Assembly: GCA_002433075.1 (NCBI GenBank)
Contig: DJHM01000022.1
Span: forward strand, 80,554-144,553
Source: Latescibacteria bacterium UBA6620
GTDB lineage: Bacteria > Latescibacterota > UBA2968
Length of the DNA stretch: 64,000 bases
Reading direction: 5' to 3'
Part shown: positions 1-9,477 of the stretch, in pieces
How the letters are laid out: each line of letters opens with the position of its first letter
Position numbering within the stretch: the stretch's first letter is position 1
Made by a program: the position numbers and the translations under genes
The notes under the pieces: generated by a model
What the model was told of the DNA's origin: nothing
Seen by the model: the letters and a program-made list of their open reading frames with translations, nothing else
Database searches by the model: none

Positions 1-1017
1 CGTCTGTGCCAGCATACGATTCAGGTTGCCCTCATCGTCTACCTCATTCTGTTCCGCGACGTCGGCGTCCGGGGCGTCTTTACTGCCAACGTGGCCAGCT
101 CGTCGTTCGCTCTGCTGGCGATGGCCCCTGTAGCTGTCGGCGCGATTCGGCCCGTATTTCGCGCAGGGCTTCTTCGCGAACTCCTGGCCTTCGGGCTGCC
201 TTTCGTACCGTCCGCTGTGGCCGTCCTCGTCATCAGCCTGTCCGACCGCTTCCTCATCGAGCATCTGATGGGCCTGGACCAACTCGGGATCTACGGCGTA
301 GCTTACAAATTCAGCATTCCGGCTCTTCTCGTCGTCAGAGCCTTTCGTTCCGCCTGGGCGCCGGGTGTTCTGTCCGTCCACGACCCGATCGAGGCCAGAG
401 CCGTTTGCGCGAGAGTCACCACCTACTTCATTGCCGCGGCCAGCCTCCTTCTCCTGTTCGTGACCGGCTTTTCCCGCGAACTCATCCTCCTCGTCGGTGG
501 AGAACGGGCACCCGATTATCTCGATGGCCACGTGGTGATTCCCATCGTGACCCTCGGTCACACGCTCTACGGGATCTACGTTATCCTGACGGCTGGCGTC
601 TACGCAGAGGGCCGGGCGCGAATGCTCCCCGGAATCGTGATTGCGGGCGCGATCGTCAACGTGTGCATCAACCTTCTGATGATCCCCCAAATCGGTTATA
701 TTGCTGCCGCGTGGAGTTCGGTAGCTGCGAACGGCCTGATGGTAGTCTTGCTCTACCTCAGCACACGAGCATTCTATCCTGTTCCCTACGAAGTTGGGCG
801 GATAGGGAAGGTCATCGTGGCCACGCTCGTCGTAACGATGGCCCTGGATCGGTGGTCGGGCGATCTGACCCTCGAAGGAGCGATCGCGAAAGGCATCGTA
901 CTGCTTGCCTACCCCACGATCCTCTGGGGCTGGCGATTCCTGGAAGCCGGTGAATGGGGAGAGCTCCGCTCGCTCGGACGCGGAGCCCCCGAAACCCTGG
1001 ACGAGAAACGAACGTGA
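1..1017 (+). CDS. Polysaccharide flippase, Wzx/MATE-like, 5' end outside window
   Basis: The reading frame is open from base 1, so the N-terminus lies upstream of the window. A GTG at 91 is only an internal codon. The visible 338 residues are almost entirely hydrophobic helices with short polar loops, as in oligosaccharide flippases of the MATE/MOP superfamily, which move lipid-linked sugar units across the inner membrane. The segment FLIEHLMGLDQLGIYGVAYK is the usual loop after a transmembrane helix in this family (D-RF-I---G---GIY--AYK). The tail is short and charged. The stop overlaps the next gene by 4 nt (GTGA). An O-antigen ligase lies about 13 kb away on the other strand, consistent with a surface-polysaccharide neighbourhood. 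Family call is confident; the substrate is unknown. Confidence 0.8.
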   Translation, partial: RLCQHTIQVALIVYLILFRDVGVRGVFTANVASSSFALLAMAPVAVGAIRPVFRAGLLRELLAFGLPFVPSAVAVLVISLSDRFLIEHLMGLDQLGIYGVAYKFSIPALLVVRAFRSAWAPGVLSVHDPIEARAVCARVTTYFIAAASLLLLFVTGFSRELILLVGGERAPDYLDGHVVIPIVTLGHTLYGIYVILTAGVYAEGRARMLPGIVIAGAIVNVCINLLMIPQIGYIAAAWSSVAANGLMVVLLYLSTRAFYPVPYEVGRIGKVIVATLVVTMALDRWSGDLTLEGAIAKGIVLLAYPTILWGWRFLEAGEWGELRSLGRGAPETLDEKRT

Positions 1018-1442
1018 AGAAGCAGCTTCGACAAATGAAGGGGAAAATCAGGCGCTACGTCCTCCTCCGGTTCCGACCGGACTACGTCGAGCAACAGGCG
1101 CAGCTGCGACAGGGCGAGTGCAACCAGTGTGGAAACTGCTGTGAGATTTTGTTCAAGTGTCCGTTTCTGGTACGGGGTGAAGACGGGGCCGGCGTGTGCA
1201 GCATCTACGAAGACCGCCCCGGACAGTGTGCAGCATTCCCCGTGGATGAGGCGTGTCTGGCCGAGGTCGACTTCGATTGCACGTTCGAGTTTTCCGACCC
1301 AGGCGACCTTCTGGTCACCATCGAACAGGCCGGGGAGGCCGACAACGGCACCCCGGAACTCGCACCTCCCTCCGAGCGTCTGACACAGACCAGACCGATA
1401 ACGACGCTTCTGTTCCACCACTTCATCAATCGCCTCCGCTAA
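1014..1442 (+). CDS. YkgJ-type cysteine-cluster protein (putative Zn/Fe-S binding)
   Basis: A protein of about 142 residues with the pattern C-x2-CGNCC near residue 35, followed by further cysteines in KCPFL, VCSIYEDRPGQC and later positions. This is the spacing of the YkgJ/UPF0153 family of putative metal-cluster proteins, whose biochemical role is not firmly known. I chose the GTG at 1014 because it overlaps the flippase stop by 4 nt; the in-frame ATG at 954 would overlap the flippase by 64 nt and add a low-complexity Arg/Pro leader. The N-terminus is basic (KKQLRQMKGKIRRY). A second, longer YkgJ-type protein is encoded at 45232-45957. Confidence 0.75.
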   Translation: MKKQLRQMKGKIRRYVLLRFRPDYVEQQAQLRQGECNQCGNCCEILFKCPFLVRGEDGAGVCSIYEDRPGQCAAFPVDEACLAEVDFDCTFEFSDPGDLLVTIEQAGEADNGTPELAPPSERLTQTRPITTLLFHHFINRLR

Positions 1443-1452
1443 ACGCTTTCCA

Positions 1453-2124
1453 ATGTGGGCCCATCTGCCGCTGCTGCTGGCATTCTCCTTCAGCGTCGCC
1501 CTCACTGACGCCAACGCCTCGCCTGAGAATGACGGGCTCGTCATCGCCCGGATACGCTACGCCGGAGGCGGCGACTGGTACAACGGTCCGACCGAGATCC
1601 CGAACCTGCTTGCCTACATCGAGGAGCACACGACGGTCCAGACGGCCGGAGTCGAAGCGCGTGTACAGATTTCCGATGAAGAGTTCTTCGCCTACCCCAT
1701 CGCCTACCTGACGGGGCACGGCAACATCAGGCTCACCGACGAAGAAGTCGGAAGGCTCAGGACGTACCTCGAGAACGGCGGCTTCCTGCTCGCCAACGAC
1801 GACTATGGCCTCGACAAAGCCTTCCGGCGCGAGATCGCACGTGTGTTTCCCGGGAAAGACCTCGTTGAGCTCCCGCCTGATTTCGGAATCTTTCGCACAC
1901 CCTATGCCTTCCCCAACGGGCTTCCCAAGATCCACGAACACGACAACGCCCGTCCACAGGCGTTCGGGATTTTTCACGAAGGTCGACTCGTCGTCTTCTA
2001 CGCCTTCGAGAGCGACATCGGAGACGGCTGGGACGATCCCGACGTTCACGACAACCCACCCGAAAAGCGCGAAGCAGCTTTGAAAATGGGAACGAACATC
2101 ATTGTCTGGGCACTCACCCACTGA
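1453..2124 (+). CDS. DUF4159 domain protein, secreted
   Basis: 223 residues. Residues 1-22 form a hydrophobic signal peptide ending near ANA. The rest fits the DUF4159 family, a GATase-like/ThuA-like fold of unknown activity: RYAGGGDWYNGPTEIPNL near residue 35, then AYLTGHGNIRLTDEE, then LENGGFLLANDDYG. These are the family's landmarks (GHG in a beta-strand turn, then a glycine-rich strand). It is the first gene of a run (DUF4159, DUF4175, TPR, AsnB-like, MoxR, DUF58) that recurs in FCB-group genomes. The next gene starts inside its 3' end, so the two are probably translationally coupled. Function unknown; an envelope role is inferred from the signal peptide and neighbours. Confidence 0.75.
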   Translation: MWAHLPLLLAFSFSVALTDANASPENDGLVIARIRYAGGGDWYNGPTEIPNLLAYIEEHTTVQTAGVEARVQISDEEFFAYPIAYLTGHGNIRLTDEEVGRLRTYLENGGFLLANDDYGLDKAFRREIARVFPGKDLVELPPDFGIFRTPYAFPNGLPKIHEHDNARPQAFGIFHEGRLVVFYAFESDIGDGWDDPDVHDNPPEKREAALKMGTNIIVWALTH

Positions 2125-5100
2125 TCCGACTTCAACGTCGTCCGACCACGCCCGGCTGATCGCGAACCTTCGGCAGCTTGGCCTTCGTGATGCTCGACTG
2201 CGCGCTCTCCAGGGCACGAGTCGGATCGTAACTTTCCTTCTGCCCTCGATCCTGGCACTGGCGTTGTTGGAATCGGTGTTCTACTTCTCCCCCGCAATCA
2301 AACTGACCGTAACCTCCCTGTTTCTCGTCGGCGCAGCCGTCACGATCGGATGGAACGTCCTGCGTCCACTGACCCGGCCTCGTTCATCTCTGGAGGTGGC
2401 CCGGCACGTCGAAAATCATTTCGGCGACCTTCACGAGAGCCTTTCGAACGCCGTAGAGCTGGGGCGACGCACACACCCGAACGAGTCGGACGCCCTCGCG
2501 AGGTCCGCCGTCCACGTCGGAGTGCGGCAAGCCGACACCCTCGACCTCCAGGCGTCCGTTCCGGCGGGCCCCGTCGTTTCTGCCTGGCGAACGGCTGCGC
2601 TCGCCTTCGTGCCCTGCGTGATCCTCGCCTTCTTTTATTCGAGCGAACTGGCCGGCGCCACCGACCGATTGCTCCATCCCTCATCTCCGTACACACGCCC
2701 CGCACGCACGCATCTCCATGTCGAGCCCGGCGATGTCGAGCGCATCGCGGGCGACGAACTCACCCTGCTGGTAGCGATCTACGGGCTCGTCCCCACGACC
2801 GCCCAGCTCGACCTGCGCGAAACGTCTTCCGGCGACTGGGTCGCACATCGAGTGGCGGTCAAGGACGCACGGGCTGTCCTGCCCCTGGGTCTGCGACAGT
2901 CGTTCGACTATCGCTGGTCGGCCTACGATGCCACGTCCTCCACGTTTCGCGCGACCGTCCACCCGCGCCCTGTAGTCTCTCGGACACGCGTCGGGTATCG
3001 ATATCCCCCGCACACCCGACTTCCCCCCCACACCGATGAAGGTGGCGGGGAGATAGCCGCTCCCGTCGGTACGGATGTGACCCTGCAGGTCACCGCGACA
3101 CGTCCACTCGACCGTGGGTGGCTCGACTTCGAGGATGGGAGACTCTACGGTTCGCCCAACGAACACACCGTTTCTTTCGATCTGGTCGTCGAGGAGGATC
3201 GACGGTTCACGGTCGGACTGATCGACCCTCGGGGGATCGAGAACGTCGATCCGGTCGTGCATCGGCTTCTCGCCATCCAGGACGAGCCTCCCGAAGTCGC
3301 AATCCTGCATCCAGGAGCAGACGGTGAGCTCGGCGAGTCGACTCGCATCTCGCTTCGCTTCGAGGCCATCGACGACTACGGTGTGGACCGTTCCGAACTC
3401 AGATTTAGGCTGAACGACGACGAACAACTTCACGTCGTGCCCGTCGCGCTCGATTCGGCGGGCGCCCCTCAGCTGTCCCAGGAAACCGTCTGGGAACTCG
3501 CCGACCTCGACCTCCTGCCTGGGGATCGTCTTACCTACCATCTCCGTGTGTACGACAACGATGCCGTCACGGGGCCCAATCACGGTGATTCCCGAACCTA
3601 CATCCTTCGGTTTCCCTCGCTCTATGAAATCCAACAGGAAGCGCAGCGAAGGCACGACGATGCGCTCGCCAGACTGCAGGAGGCCCGGGACGAAACGGAC
3701 GACGTCCAGGGTCGAGCACAGGAACTCCGTCGGGAACACCTCAAGACAGAAGACCCGTCCTGGGAAGCGCAAGCCGAGACCGAGACACTTCTCGAGCGCC
3801 AGGAGGAAATTCAGCGACGCGTCGAAGAGACGATGGCCCGAATCGAGGACACACAGACCCGACTCGGCCAGAGCGGGATGCTGTCGGACGACACGCTTCA
3901 GAAGCTGATGGAGGTGAGAAAGTTGATGGCCGCCATCGACACGCCCGAACTCCAAGCCGCAGCCGCCGAGTTACGGGACGCGATGCAGGCGACCAATGGG
4001 AAACAGATCGAGGAAGCGATGACGCGTCTGATCGAGCAACAGGAAGAATTTTCGAAAGGGCTCGAACGCACAATCGCTCTCCTGAAGGAAGTACAGAACG
4101 ATCAGATCGTCGATGCTCTGACTCGCCAGATCTCTCGCCTGGCCGAACAACAGCAACAGATCGCCGATCGGGCGACCCACGCGGAGGACATTCGTCCTCT
4201 GGCCGAACCCCAGGAAGCCGTTGCCGGCGAAGCCGAGGCCTTCGAGGAGAGTCTCGACGGGGCCCTCGACAGGCTCGACCCCTCCACCGCCGCTCCCCTT
4301 TCCGACCTGGGTGACCGTTTCGAATCCTCTTCCATCACGCCCCGGTCAGAACAGGCTACCCGCGACCTTCGCGCCCGCAGAGCCGACCGGGCACGGAACC
4401 AGACGCGATTGTTGAGCGAGGATCTGGCCTCCCTCTCCGAGCAGATGGCCCGGATCCGGGAGATGCGACTGAACCGTCAGAAAGCGGATGTCTCGCGGGA
4501 ACTGTCGGGCCTCCTGCAGGACGTGTTGCGGATTTCCCGAAAACAGGAACGCACTGCCGCCGAAGCGGCCGGCGGCCAACCCGGGCTCGAGGAGCAACAG
4601 GCTCGGGATTTGGCTGCGGCCTCCCGAACCGCGGGGCGATTGATCGAGGCGACTCACAAGACATTTCTCATCCCTCGCTCCGCCGCAGCAGGGCTGGGGA
4701 ACGCCCTCGGCGAAATGGAGCGCACCGTCGAGCATCTTCAACGTGGATCGGGCGCGCGCGTGGCGACCAGTGCCCAGGTTGCGATGGGCCACCTCAACAC
4801 CAGCGCCCTCGGCATCCAGAGTGCCCTTCAGGCCCTTCAAAATGCCAGCTCAGGCTCTGGCTTTCAGGAAATGCTGCAGCGACTGCAGGAGGCTTCTGCC
4901 AAACAGAGCGACCTGAACGCCCAGGCGCAGGGGGCCCTCGGAACCCCTTCCCGTCCCGGAGGCACGAGTCCCGGGGACCTGGGTCGTATGGCTGCCGAAC
5001 AGCAGGCCATCCAGCAGATGCTCGACGAACTGCGTAAGCGTCTGGGCACCCAGGAAGGGCGGGTTCTTGGCGACCTTGGAGGAATCTCGGACGAAATGGA

Positions 5101-5428
5101 AGAAGTCACCGAGGAACTCGCTCGCGGTCGTCTGACGCGTCGCACGATCGATCGACAGCGCCAGATCCTCAGCAGAATGCTTGACGCACAGCGCTCCGCA
5201 CGACAGAGAGGATTCAGTCGCGAACGTGAAGCGAAGTCCGGAGGCAAGTTCGTCTATCGTGGGCCGCGTTCGTTGCCCCGTAACCTCGGCGAAACCGTCA
5301 GCCCGCTCCGGGCCAGGATGCGAGATGCGTTGCGAGAGGGCTACCCGGCCGACTATCAGGCGCTCATCCGCCGATACTTCGGCCGGTTGATCGACGAGGC
5401 ACAGCAACTGGAGGGACAGGACCCGTGA
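2102..5428 (+). CDS. DUF4175 family large membrane/coiled-coil protein
   Basis: 1108 residues from a TTG that overlaps the DUF4159 gene by 23 nt; no better in-frame start is visible downstream. Two transmembrane helices lie at about residues 42-62 and 66-85 and a third at about 158-178, after which the chain is extracytoplasmic. Ig-like beta-rich sequence follows to about 490. From about 495 to 760 the protein is a long heptad-rich coiled coil very rich in Gln, Glu and Arg, and the remainder is Gln-rich helical. This architecture matches DUF4175 proteins, usually found near MoxR/DUF58. Molecular function is unknown; an envelope scaffold is plausible. The stop overlaps the next GTG start (GTGA). 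The frame is intact over 3.3 kb. Confidence 0.75.
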   Translation: MSGHSPTDPTSTSSDHARLIANLRQLGLRDARLRALQGTSRIVTFLLPSILALALLESVFYFSPAIKLTVTSLFLVGAAVTIGWNVLRPLTRPRSSLEVARHVENHFGDLHESLSNAVELGRRTHPNESDALARSAVHVGVRQADTLDLQASVPAGPVVSAWRTAALAFVPCVILAFFYSSELAGATDRLLHPSSPYTRPARTHLHVEPGDVERIAGDELTLLVAIYGLVPTTAQLDLRETSSGDWVAHRVAVKDARAVLPLGLRQSFDYRWSAYDATSSTFRATVHPRPVVSRTRVGYRYPPHTRLPPHTDEGGGEIAAPVGTDVTLQVTATRPLDRGWLDFEDGRLYGSPNEHTVSFDLVVEEDRRFTVGLIDPRGIENVDPVVHRLLAIQDEPPEVAILHPGADGELGESTRISLRFEAIDDYGVDRSELRFRLNDDEQLHVVPVALDSAGAPQLSQETVWELADLDLLPGDRLTYHLRVYDNDAVTGPNHGDSRTYILRFPSLYEIQQEAQRRHDDALARLQEARDETDDVQGRAQELRREHLKTEDPSWEAQAETETLLERQEEIQRRVEETMARIEDTQTRLGQSGMLSDDTLQKLMEVRKLMAAIDTPELQAAAAELRDAMQATNGKQIEEAMTRLIEQQEEFSKGLERTIALLKEVQNDQIVDALTRQISRLAEQQQQIADRATHAEDIRPLAEPQEAVAGEAEAFEESLDGALDRLDPSTAAPLSDLGDRFESSSITPRSEQATRDLRARRADRARNQTRLLSEDLASLSEQMARIREMRLNRQKADVSRELSGLLQDVLRISRKQERTAAEAAGGQPGLEEQQARDLAAASRTAGRLIEATHKTFLIPRSAAAGLGNALGEMERTVEHLQRGSGARVATSAQVAMGHLNTSALGIQSALQALQNASSGSGFQEMLQRLQEASAKQSDLNAQAQGALGTPSRPGGTSPGDLGRMAAEQQAIQQMLDELRKRLGTQEGRVLGDLGGISDEMEEVTEELARGRLTRRTIDRQRQILSRMLDAQRSARQRGFSREREAKSGGKFVYRGPRSLPRNLGETVSPLRARMRDALREGYPADYQALIRRYFGRLIDEAQQLEGQDP

Positions 5429-7206
5429 TCGTGCGCACCCTTCTTCTGTGGCTTTGTCTCGCCCACACCACAGAATCGCAGAACCTCGACGCCCTCCGCA
5501 CGACGATGCGTCAGGCCCTAGAGCACGAGCGCGCCGGTCGGCTCGACCGCGCCGCCGAACTCTACGTATCCCTCAGCGCCCAACATCCAGGTCGGGCGGA
5601 CCTGACCTACCGGCTGGCCGACCTCTACAAGCGAATGGGCAGGCATCAGGACGCCCTGGACGCCCTGGACGCACGAATCGTGCGGTTTCCGACCGACCCC
5701 AGGGCACGCATCCATCGGGCAGACATCCTCATCTCGGCCGGACGCAAAAAGGAGGCTTTGCGCACCATCGATCAAGCATTGCGCAAGGCGCGGAGCCCCG
5801 GTCTGTTCATCAACGTTGCCGACACGTATCGCAAGCAGGGTCTGGACGATCTGGCCGAGCGTGCCTACCTGGCCGCCAGAGAGTCGCTCGGGGACACCAC
5901 ACTGTTCCAGCGCGAACTCGCGGAGATCGCCCTGGCCAGGGGAGACCATCTCGCCGCCGTACGCGAGTATGCCGGATTCGCCGCGACCAAGCCTCAGTAC
6001 GCCGGTCTGGTCGAACGACAACTCGAAGAGATCGCCACGGAAGCAGACGATCCCCGAGCGATCGTGGACCTCCTGGCCGACCGCGTTCAGCGAAACCCCA
6101 CACCTCACCAGATTCGGCTCTATGTCGCCTTCGTCCTCAAAACGGGCCACGCCCTTGAGGCGGTCGACTTGCTCGCAGCGCTCCCCCGTAGAGTCCCCAT
6201 CGCCGGCAGTCTCCTCACACTCGGCCGTCAGAGCCTTGAAGCCGGAGACCATCCTACCGCCGTCGTCGCCCTCGATTCGCTCGAGCACCGTGCGACCCAC
6301 GACGGGATTCGCATTCAAGCCAGACTTCTGCGTGCAAGGGCTCTCGAGAATCTGGGCCTCGACACCCGAGCCGACCAGCTTTACCGGGAAGTCGTGGCAT
6401 CGCCAAACGGAGGTCGCCTAGGCGAGGAGGGCGCCTACCGCTGGGCGCGTCTGCTGGCTAGAACCGGGCGGCCGGACTCCGCCCGCCACGTCCTCGAGCG
6501 AATGATCCTGACAGCTCGACACGGCACCTGGAGGGGACCCGCGCTGTTCGACCTATCCGATCTTCACGTCTCGGCCGGACGGTTGCCCGATGCGGAACGC
6601 GTCCTCGCCACGGTTGCCAGAGAACAGCGCGGCAATGACGGTGAAGCCTCCGCCCTCTTCAAACAGGCCGAAATCGACTTCATGCGCCTCCGCTTCGAAG
6701 CGGCATCGGAAGGTCTCCGCACCGTCTTGAGCACGAACCGAACCTACCGCGCGATCAACGACGCCATCGCCCTGTCCCATCTCCTGCAGATCGGAACGTC
6801 GCAGGACACGGTCGCTCTTCGCGAGTTGGCGCTCAGTCTTCGCGCCGAACGTCAGGGCGATCTCGAACACGCGCTCGCCGCCCTGAAGACCGAGGCCACA
6901 CCAACCTCCCCACTCGGGGACCACATACTCCGGCGCAGGATCGAACTCCTGCAGTTGTCCGGACGTTCGGACGAAACGATCGAGACCTGCCAGACACTCG
7001 TGGACCGCTTTCCGTGGAGCCCCTTCAGTCCGTGGGCTCTACTGGTCGCCGGAGACACGTATCGCGAACGGCCTGAACACGTCGGTTCGGCCCTGGAGAT
7101 GTACGAGCGTCTCCTGATCGACTATGGTCGAAGCATCGAGGCCGACGAGGCGCGGATGCGTATCAAGACCCTCAGGCCCGCGCAGACAGGGGGCCAACCG
7201 GGATGA
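5425..7206 (+). CDS. TPR repeat protein, probably exported
   Basis: 593 residues from GTG, overlapping the upstream stop by 4 nt. A short hydrophobic start (IVRTLLLWLCLAHTTES) looks like a signal peptide. Tetratricopeptide repeats cover most of the chain, for example residues about 30-130 (EHERAGRLDRAAELYVSLS, YRLADLYKRMGRHQDALDAL, HRADILISAGRKKEALRTI), with more helical repeats to the C-terminus ending in a YfiO-like pattern (AGDTYRERP...ALEMYERLLIDYG). It is a protein-interaction scaffold, presumably working in the periplasm with the DUF4175 and AsnB-like partners encoded on either side. The stop overlaps the next ATG. No enzymatic motif seen. Confidence 0.75.
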   Translation: MIVRTLLLWLCLAHTTESQNLDALRTTMRQALEHERAGRLDRAAELYVSLSAQHPGRADLTYRLADLYKRMGRHQDALDALDARIVRFPTDPRARIHRADILISAGRKKEALRTIDQALRKARSPGLFINVADTYRKQGLDDLAERAYLAARESLGDTTLFQRELAEIALARGDHLAAVREYAGFAATKPQYAGLVERQLEEIATEADDPRAIVDLLADRVQRNPTPHQIRLYVAFVLKTGHALEAVDLLAALPRRVPIAGSLLTLGRQSLEAGDHPTAVVALDSLEHRATHDGIRIQARLLRARALENLGLDTRADQLYREVVASPNGGRLGEEGAYRWARLLARTGRPDSARHVLERMILTARHGTWRGPALFDLSDLHVSAGRLPDAERVLATVAREQRGNDGEASALFKQAEIDFMRLRFEAASEGLRTVLSTNRTYRAINDAIALSHLLQIGTSQDTVALRELALSLRAERQGDLEHALAALKTEATPTSPLGDHILRRRIELLQLSGRSDETIETCQTLVDRFPWSPFSPWALLVAGDTYRERPEHVGSALEMYERLLIDYGRSIEADEARMRIKTLRPAQTGGQPG

Positions 7207-8462
7207 AGTCCCTTCGAATCGTCATCCTCTGCCTGTCGATAGCCGCCCCTTCGAATGCGCAGAAGCTGCTCGTCCCAATGGATCTCGACCAGACGGACCA
7301 CCTCAAGGCCTACGGAGTGGCCTTCTGGGCCCTCGAGCGCGGAATCGTCGTGGAGTGGCTTCTGAACTTCAAGGGAGGATCGTTTCTCACCGACGCGACC
7401 GAGTCCCTCGTGAGGGAGGCCCGATTGCGCGATGTCTCTTTCAACATCATCTCCACGGCCGACGTGGCCCGCATCTATGGCGAGATCGAGAACGAGAACA
7501 TGGATCGGGTTCGCCTGGAGAAGGCGCCCCGCATCGCCGTCTACACCCCGCCCAACAAGCAGCCCTGGGACGACGCGGTCACCCTCGCGCTGGCCTACGC
7601 CGAAATTCCCTACGACACGTTATGGGACAAGGAGGTCCTGCAGGGCGGACTTGACGAATACGACTGGCTTCACCTACACCACGAGGATTTCACCGGCCAG
7701 TATGGCAAATTCTACCGCAGCCACGGCAGGCAGCAGTGGTATCGCCAGCAACAGCGGGCGTTCGAACAGATGGCCCGGCGACTCGGGTTCGAAAAGGTCT
7801 CCACCCAGAAAAGTGCCGTCGTAGAAGCCATCGCCGAGTATGTTCGTGACGGCGGGTTCCTGTTCGCGATGTGCTCGGCCACCGACACATTCGACATCGC
7901 CCGTGCGGCGTGGGGGCTCGACATCGTCGACACCATTTACGACGGGGACCCCATTGACTCGTCAGCACACGAGCGTCTCAATTTTTCCACCCCGTTCGCT
8001 TTCCAGGATTTCACGCTCGTCGCGGACCCGATGGAATACGAGTATTCCGACATCGACGTGTCTCCCACCGAAGAAGGACAGCCCAGAGGAGCCGATGCCG
8101 ACGCCTTCACCCTGTTCGAATTCTCCGCAAAGTACGACCCGGTGCCCACAATGCTCACACAGTGCCACATTCCTGTCGTGCGCGGCTTTCTCGGACAGAC
8201 CACTGCATTTCGGCGTAGCCTCATCAAGCCGTCGGTCACCATCCTTGGAGAAATCACGGGGACCCAGAAGGTCAAGTACATCCACGGGAAGGTCGGTAAC
8301 GGCACCTTCACCTTTTATGCGGGACACGACCCCGAAGACTACCAGCATCTCGTTGGCGACCCCCCGACTCAACTGTCGCTCAACCGTAACTCTCCGGGCT
8401 ATCGCCTCATCCTTAACAACATCCTGTTTCCTGCGGCCAGGAAGCAGAAACGAAAGACCTGA
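7203..8462 (+). CDS. Secreted AsnB-like / GATase-fold protein of MoxR-DUF58 module
   Basis: 419 residues with a clear signal peptide (residues 1-19, ending SNAQ). Homologues of this family in FCB-group genomes are usually named 'asparagine synthetase B', but I see no N-terminal glutaminase Cys2 and no PP-loop, so that name is probably inherited rather than functional. The sequence looks like a GATase/ThuA-type alpha/beta protein: RIAVYTPPNKQPWDDAVTLA near residue 120, YDWLHLHHEDFTGQYGKFY near 160, EYVRDGGFLFAMCSATDT near 215, and a late HGKVGNGTFTFYAGHDPEDY. Paired with DUF4159 at the head of the operon, it suggests a two-GATase-like-domain envelope system. ATG overlaps the TPR stop by 4 nt. 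Confidence 0.6.
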   Translation: MKSLRIVILCLSIAAPSNAQKLLVPMDLDQTDHLKAYGVAFWALERGIVVEWLLNFKGGSFLTDATESLVREARLRDVSFNIISTADVARIYGEIENENMDRVRLEKAPRIAVYTPPNKQPWDDAVTLALAYAEIPYDTLWDKEVLQGGLDEYDWLHLHHEDFTGQYGKFYRSHGRQQWYRQQQRAFEQMARRLGFEKVSTQKSAVVEAIAEYVRDGGFLFAMCSATDTFDIARAAWGLDIVDTIYDGDPIDSSAHERLNFSTPFAFQDFTLVADPMEYEYSDIDVSPTEEGQPRGADADAFTLFEFSAKYDPVPTMLTQCHIPVVRGFLGQTTAFRRSLIKPSVTILGEITGTQKVKYIHGKVGNGTFTFYAGHDPEDYQHLVGDPPTQLSLNRNSPGYRLILNNILFPAARKQKRKT

Positions 8463-8475
8463 GATCGAGGAGTCT

Positions 8476-9462
8476 ATGTCAGACAATCACGAAGACCTGC
8501 AAGCTGTCGAGCAGCTGAAGTCCGCCTACGAAGAGTTGACCGAACAGGTCGGACGCGTCATCGTCGGTCAGCGGGATGTCGTCGATCAGATGCTGATCGC
8601 GATGCTCTGTTCGGGCCACGCGCTGCTCGTCGGGGTCCCGGGTCTTGCCAAAACGCTTCTCGTCAGCACCGTGGCCCGGGCCCTCGACCTCTCCTTCAAC
8701 CGCATTCAGTTCACGCCCGACCTGATGCCCTCCGACATCACGGGAACGGAAGTGCTCGAGGAGGACCAGGCGTCCGGACACAAGCAGTTTCGTTTCGTGC
8801 GTGGGCCCGTGTTCGCCAACGTCGTGCTCGCGGACGAAATCAACAGGACGCCGCCCAAAACCCAGGCCGCCTTGCTCCAAGCGATGCAGGAACACGAGGT
8901 CACTGCTGGAGGAGAAACACTCCCGCTGGGGGAGCCGTTCTTCGTCCTAGCCACACAGAATCCGATCGAACAGGAGGGCACGTACCCCCTGCCCGAGGCC
9001 CAGCTCGATCGGTTCATGTTCAACCTCTGGATCGATTACCCGAGCGAACAGGAAGAGCGGGACATCGTCCGCTCGACCACGGGCGTCGACGATAACGACG
9101 TACGCCCCGTTCTCGACGCAGCCCGGATTGTCGAGCTTCAACACCTCGTGCGCCGCGTTCCGGCCGCCGACCAGATCATCGATTACGCTGTTTCCCTCGT
9201 GCGTCGTACCCGCCCCGACCACGCTCCTGACGACATCGGGGGCCTCGTCAGCTGGGGGGCCGGACCCCGTGCGTCTCAATGCCTGATTCTCGGGGCCAAG
9301 GCCCGTGCGCTCCTTCAGGGCCGCTATACCCCGTCGATCGACGATGTCAGGCACATCGCCGTGGCCGTCCTTCGGCATCGAATCGTGACCAACTTCAACG
9401 CCGAGGCCGAAGGCGTCAGTCGCGTCGACATCGTAGAACGTCTCCTCGATTCGGACCGATAA
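8476..9462 (+). CDS. MoxR-family AAA+ ATPase
   Basis: 328 residues. Walker A GVPGLAKT near residue 55, Walker B VVLADEIN near 118, sensor-1 region FFVLATQNPIEQEGTYPLPEAQ with the family-typical QNPIEQEGTYPLPEAQLDRF. These define MoxR ATPases, chaperones that remodel or insert cofactors into partner complexes, generally acting with VWA-domain proteins. The ATG at 8476 is preceded by a good ribosome site (GAGGAG, 8467-8472). The DUF58 gene starts 15 bp downstream, the classic MoxR-DUF58 pair. Here the target is probably the exported DUF4159/DUF4175/TPR set encoded upstream (inference). Confidence 0.93.
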   Translation: MSDNHEDLQAVEQLKSAYEELTEQVGRVIVGQRDVVDQMLIAMLCSGHALLVGVPGLAKTLLVSTVARALDLSFNRIQFTPDLMPSDITGTEVLEEDQASGHKQFRFVRGPVFANVVLADEINRTPPKTQAALLQAMQEHEVTAGGETLPLGEPFFVLATQNPIEQEGTYPLPEAQLDRFMFNLWIDYPSEQEERDIVRSTTGVDDNDVRPVLDAARIVELQHLVRRVPAADQIIDYAVSLVRRTRPDHAPDDIGGLVSWGAGPRASQCLILGAKARALLQGRYTPSIDDVRHIAVAVLRHRIVTNFNAEAEGVSRVDIVERLLDSDR

Positions 9463-9477
9463 ATCGAGCAACTGCAC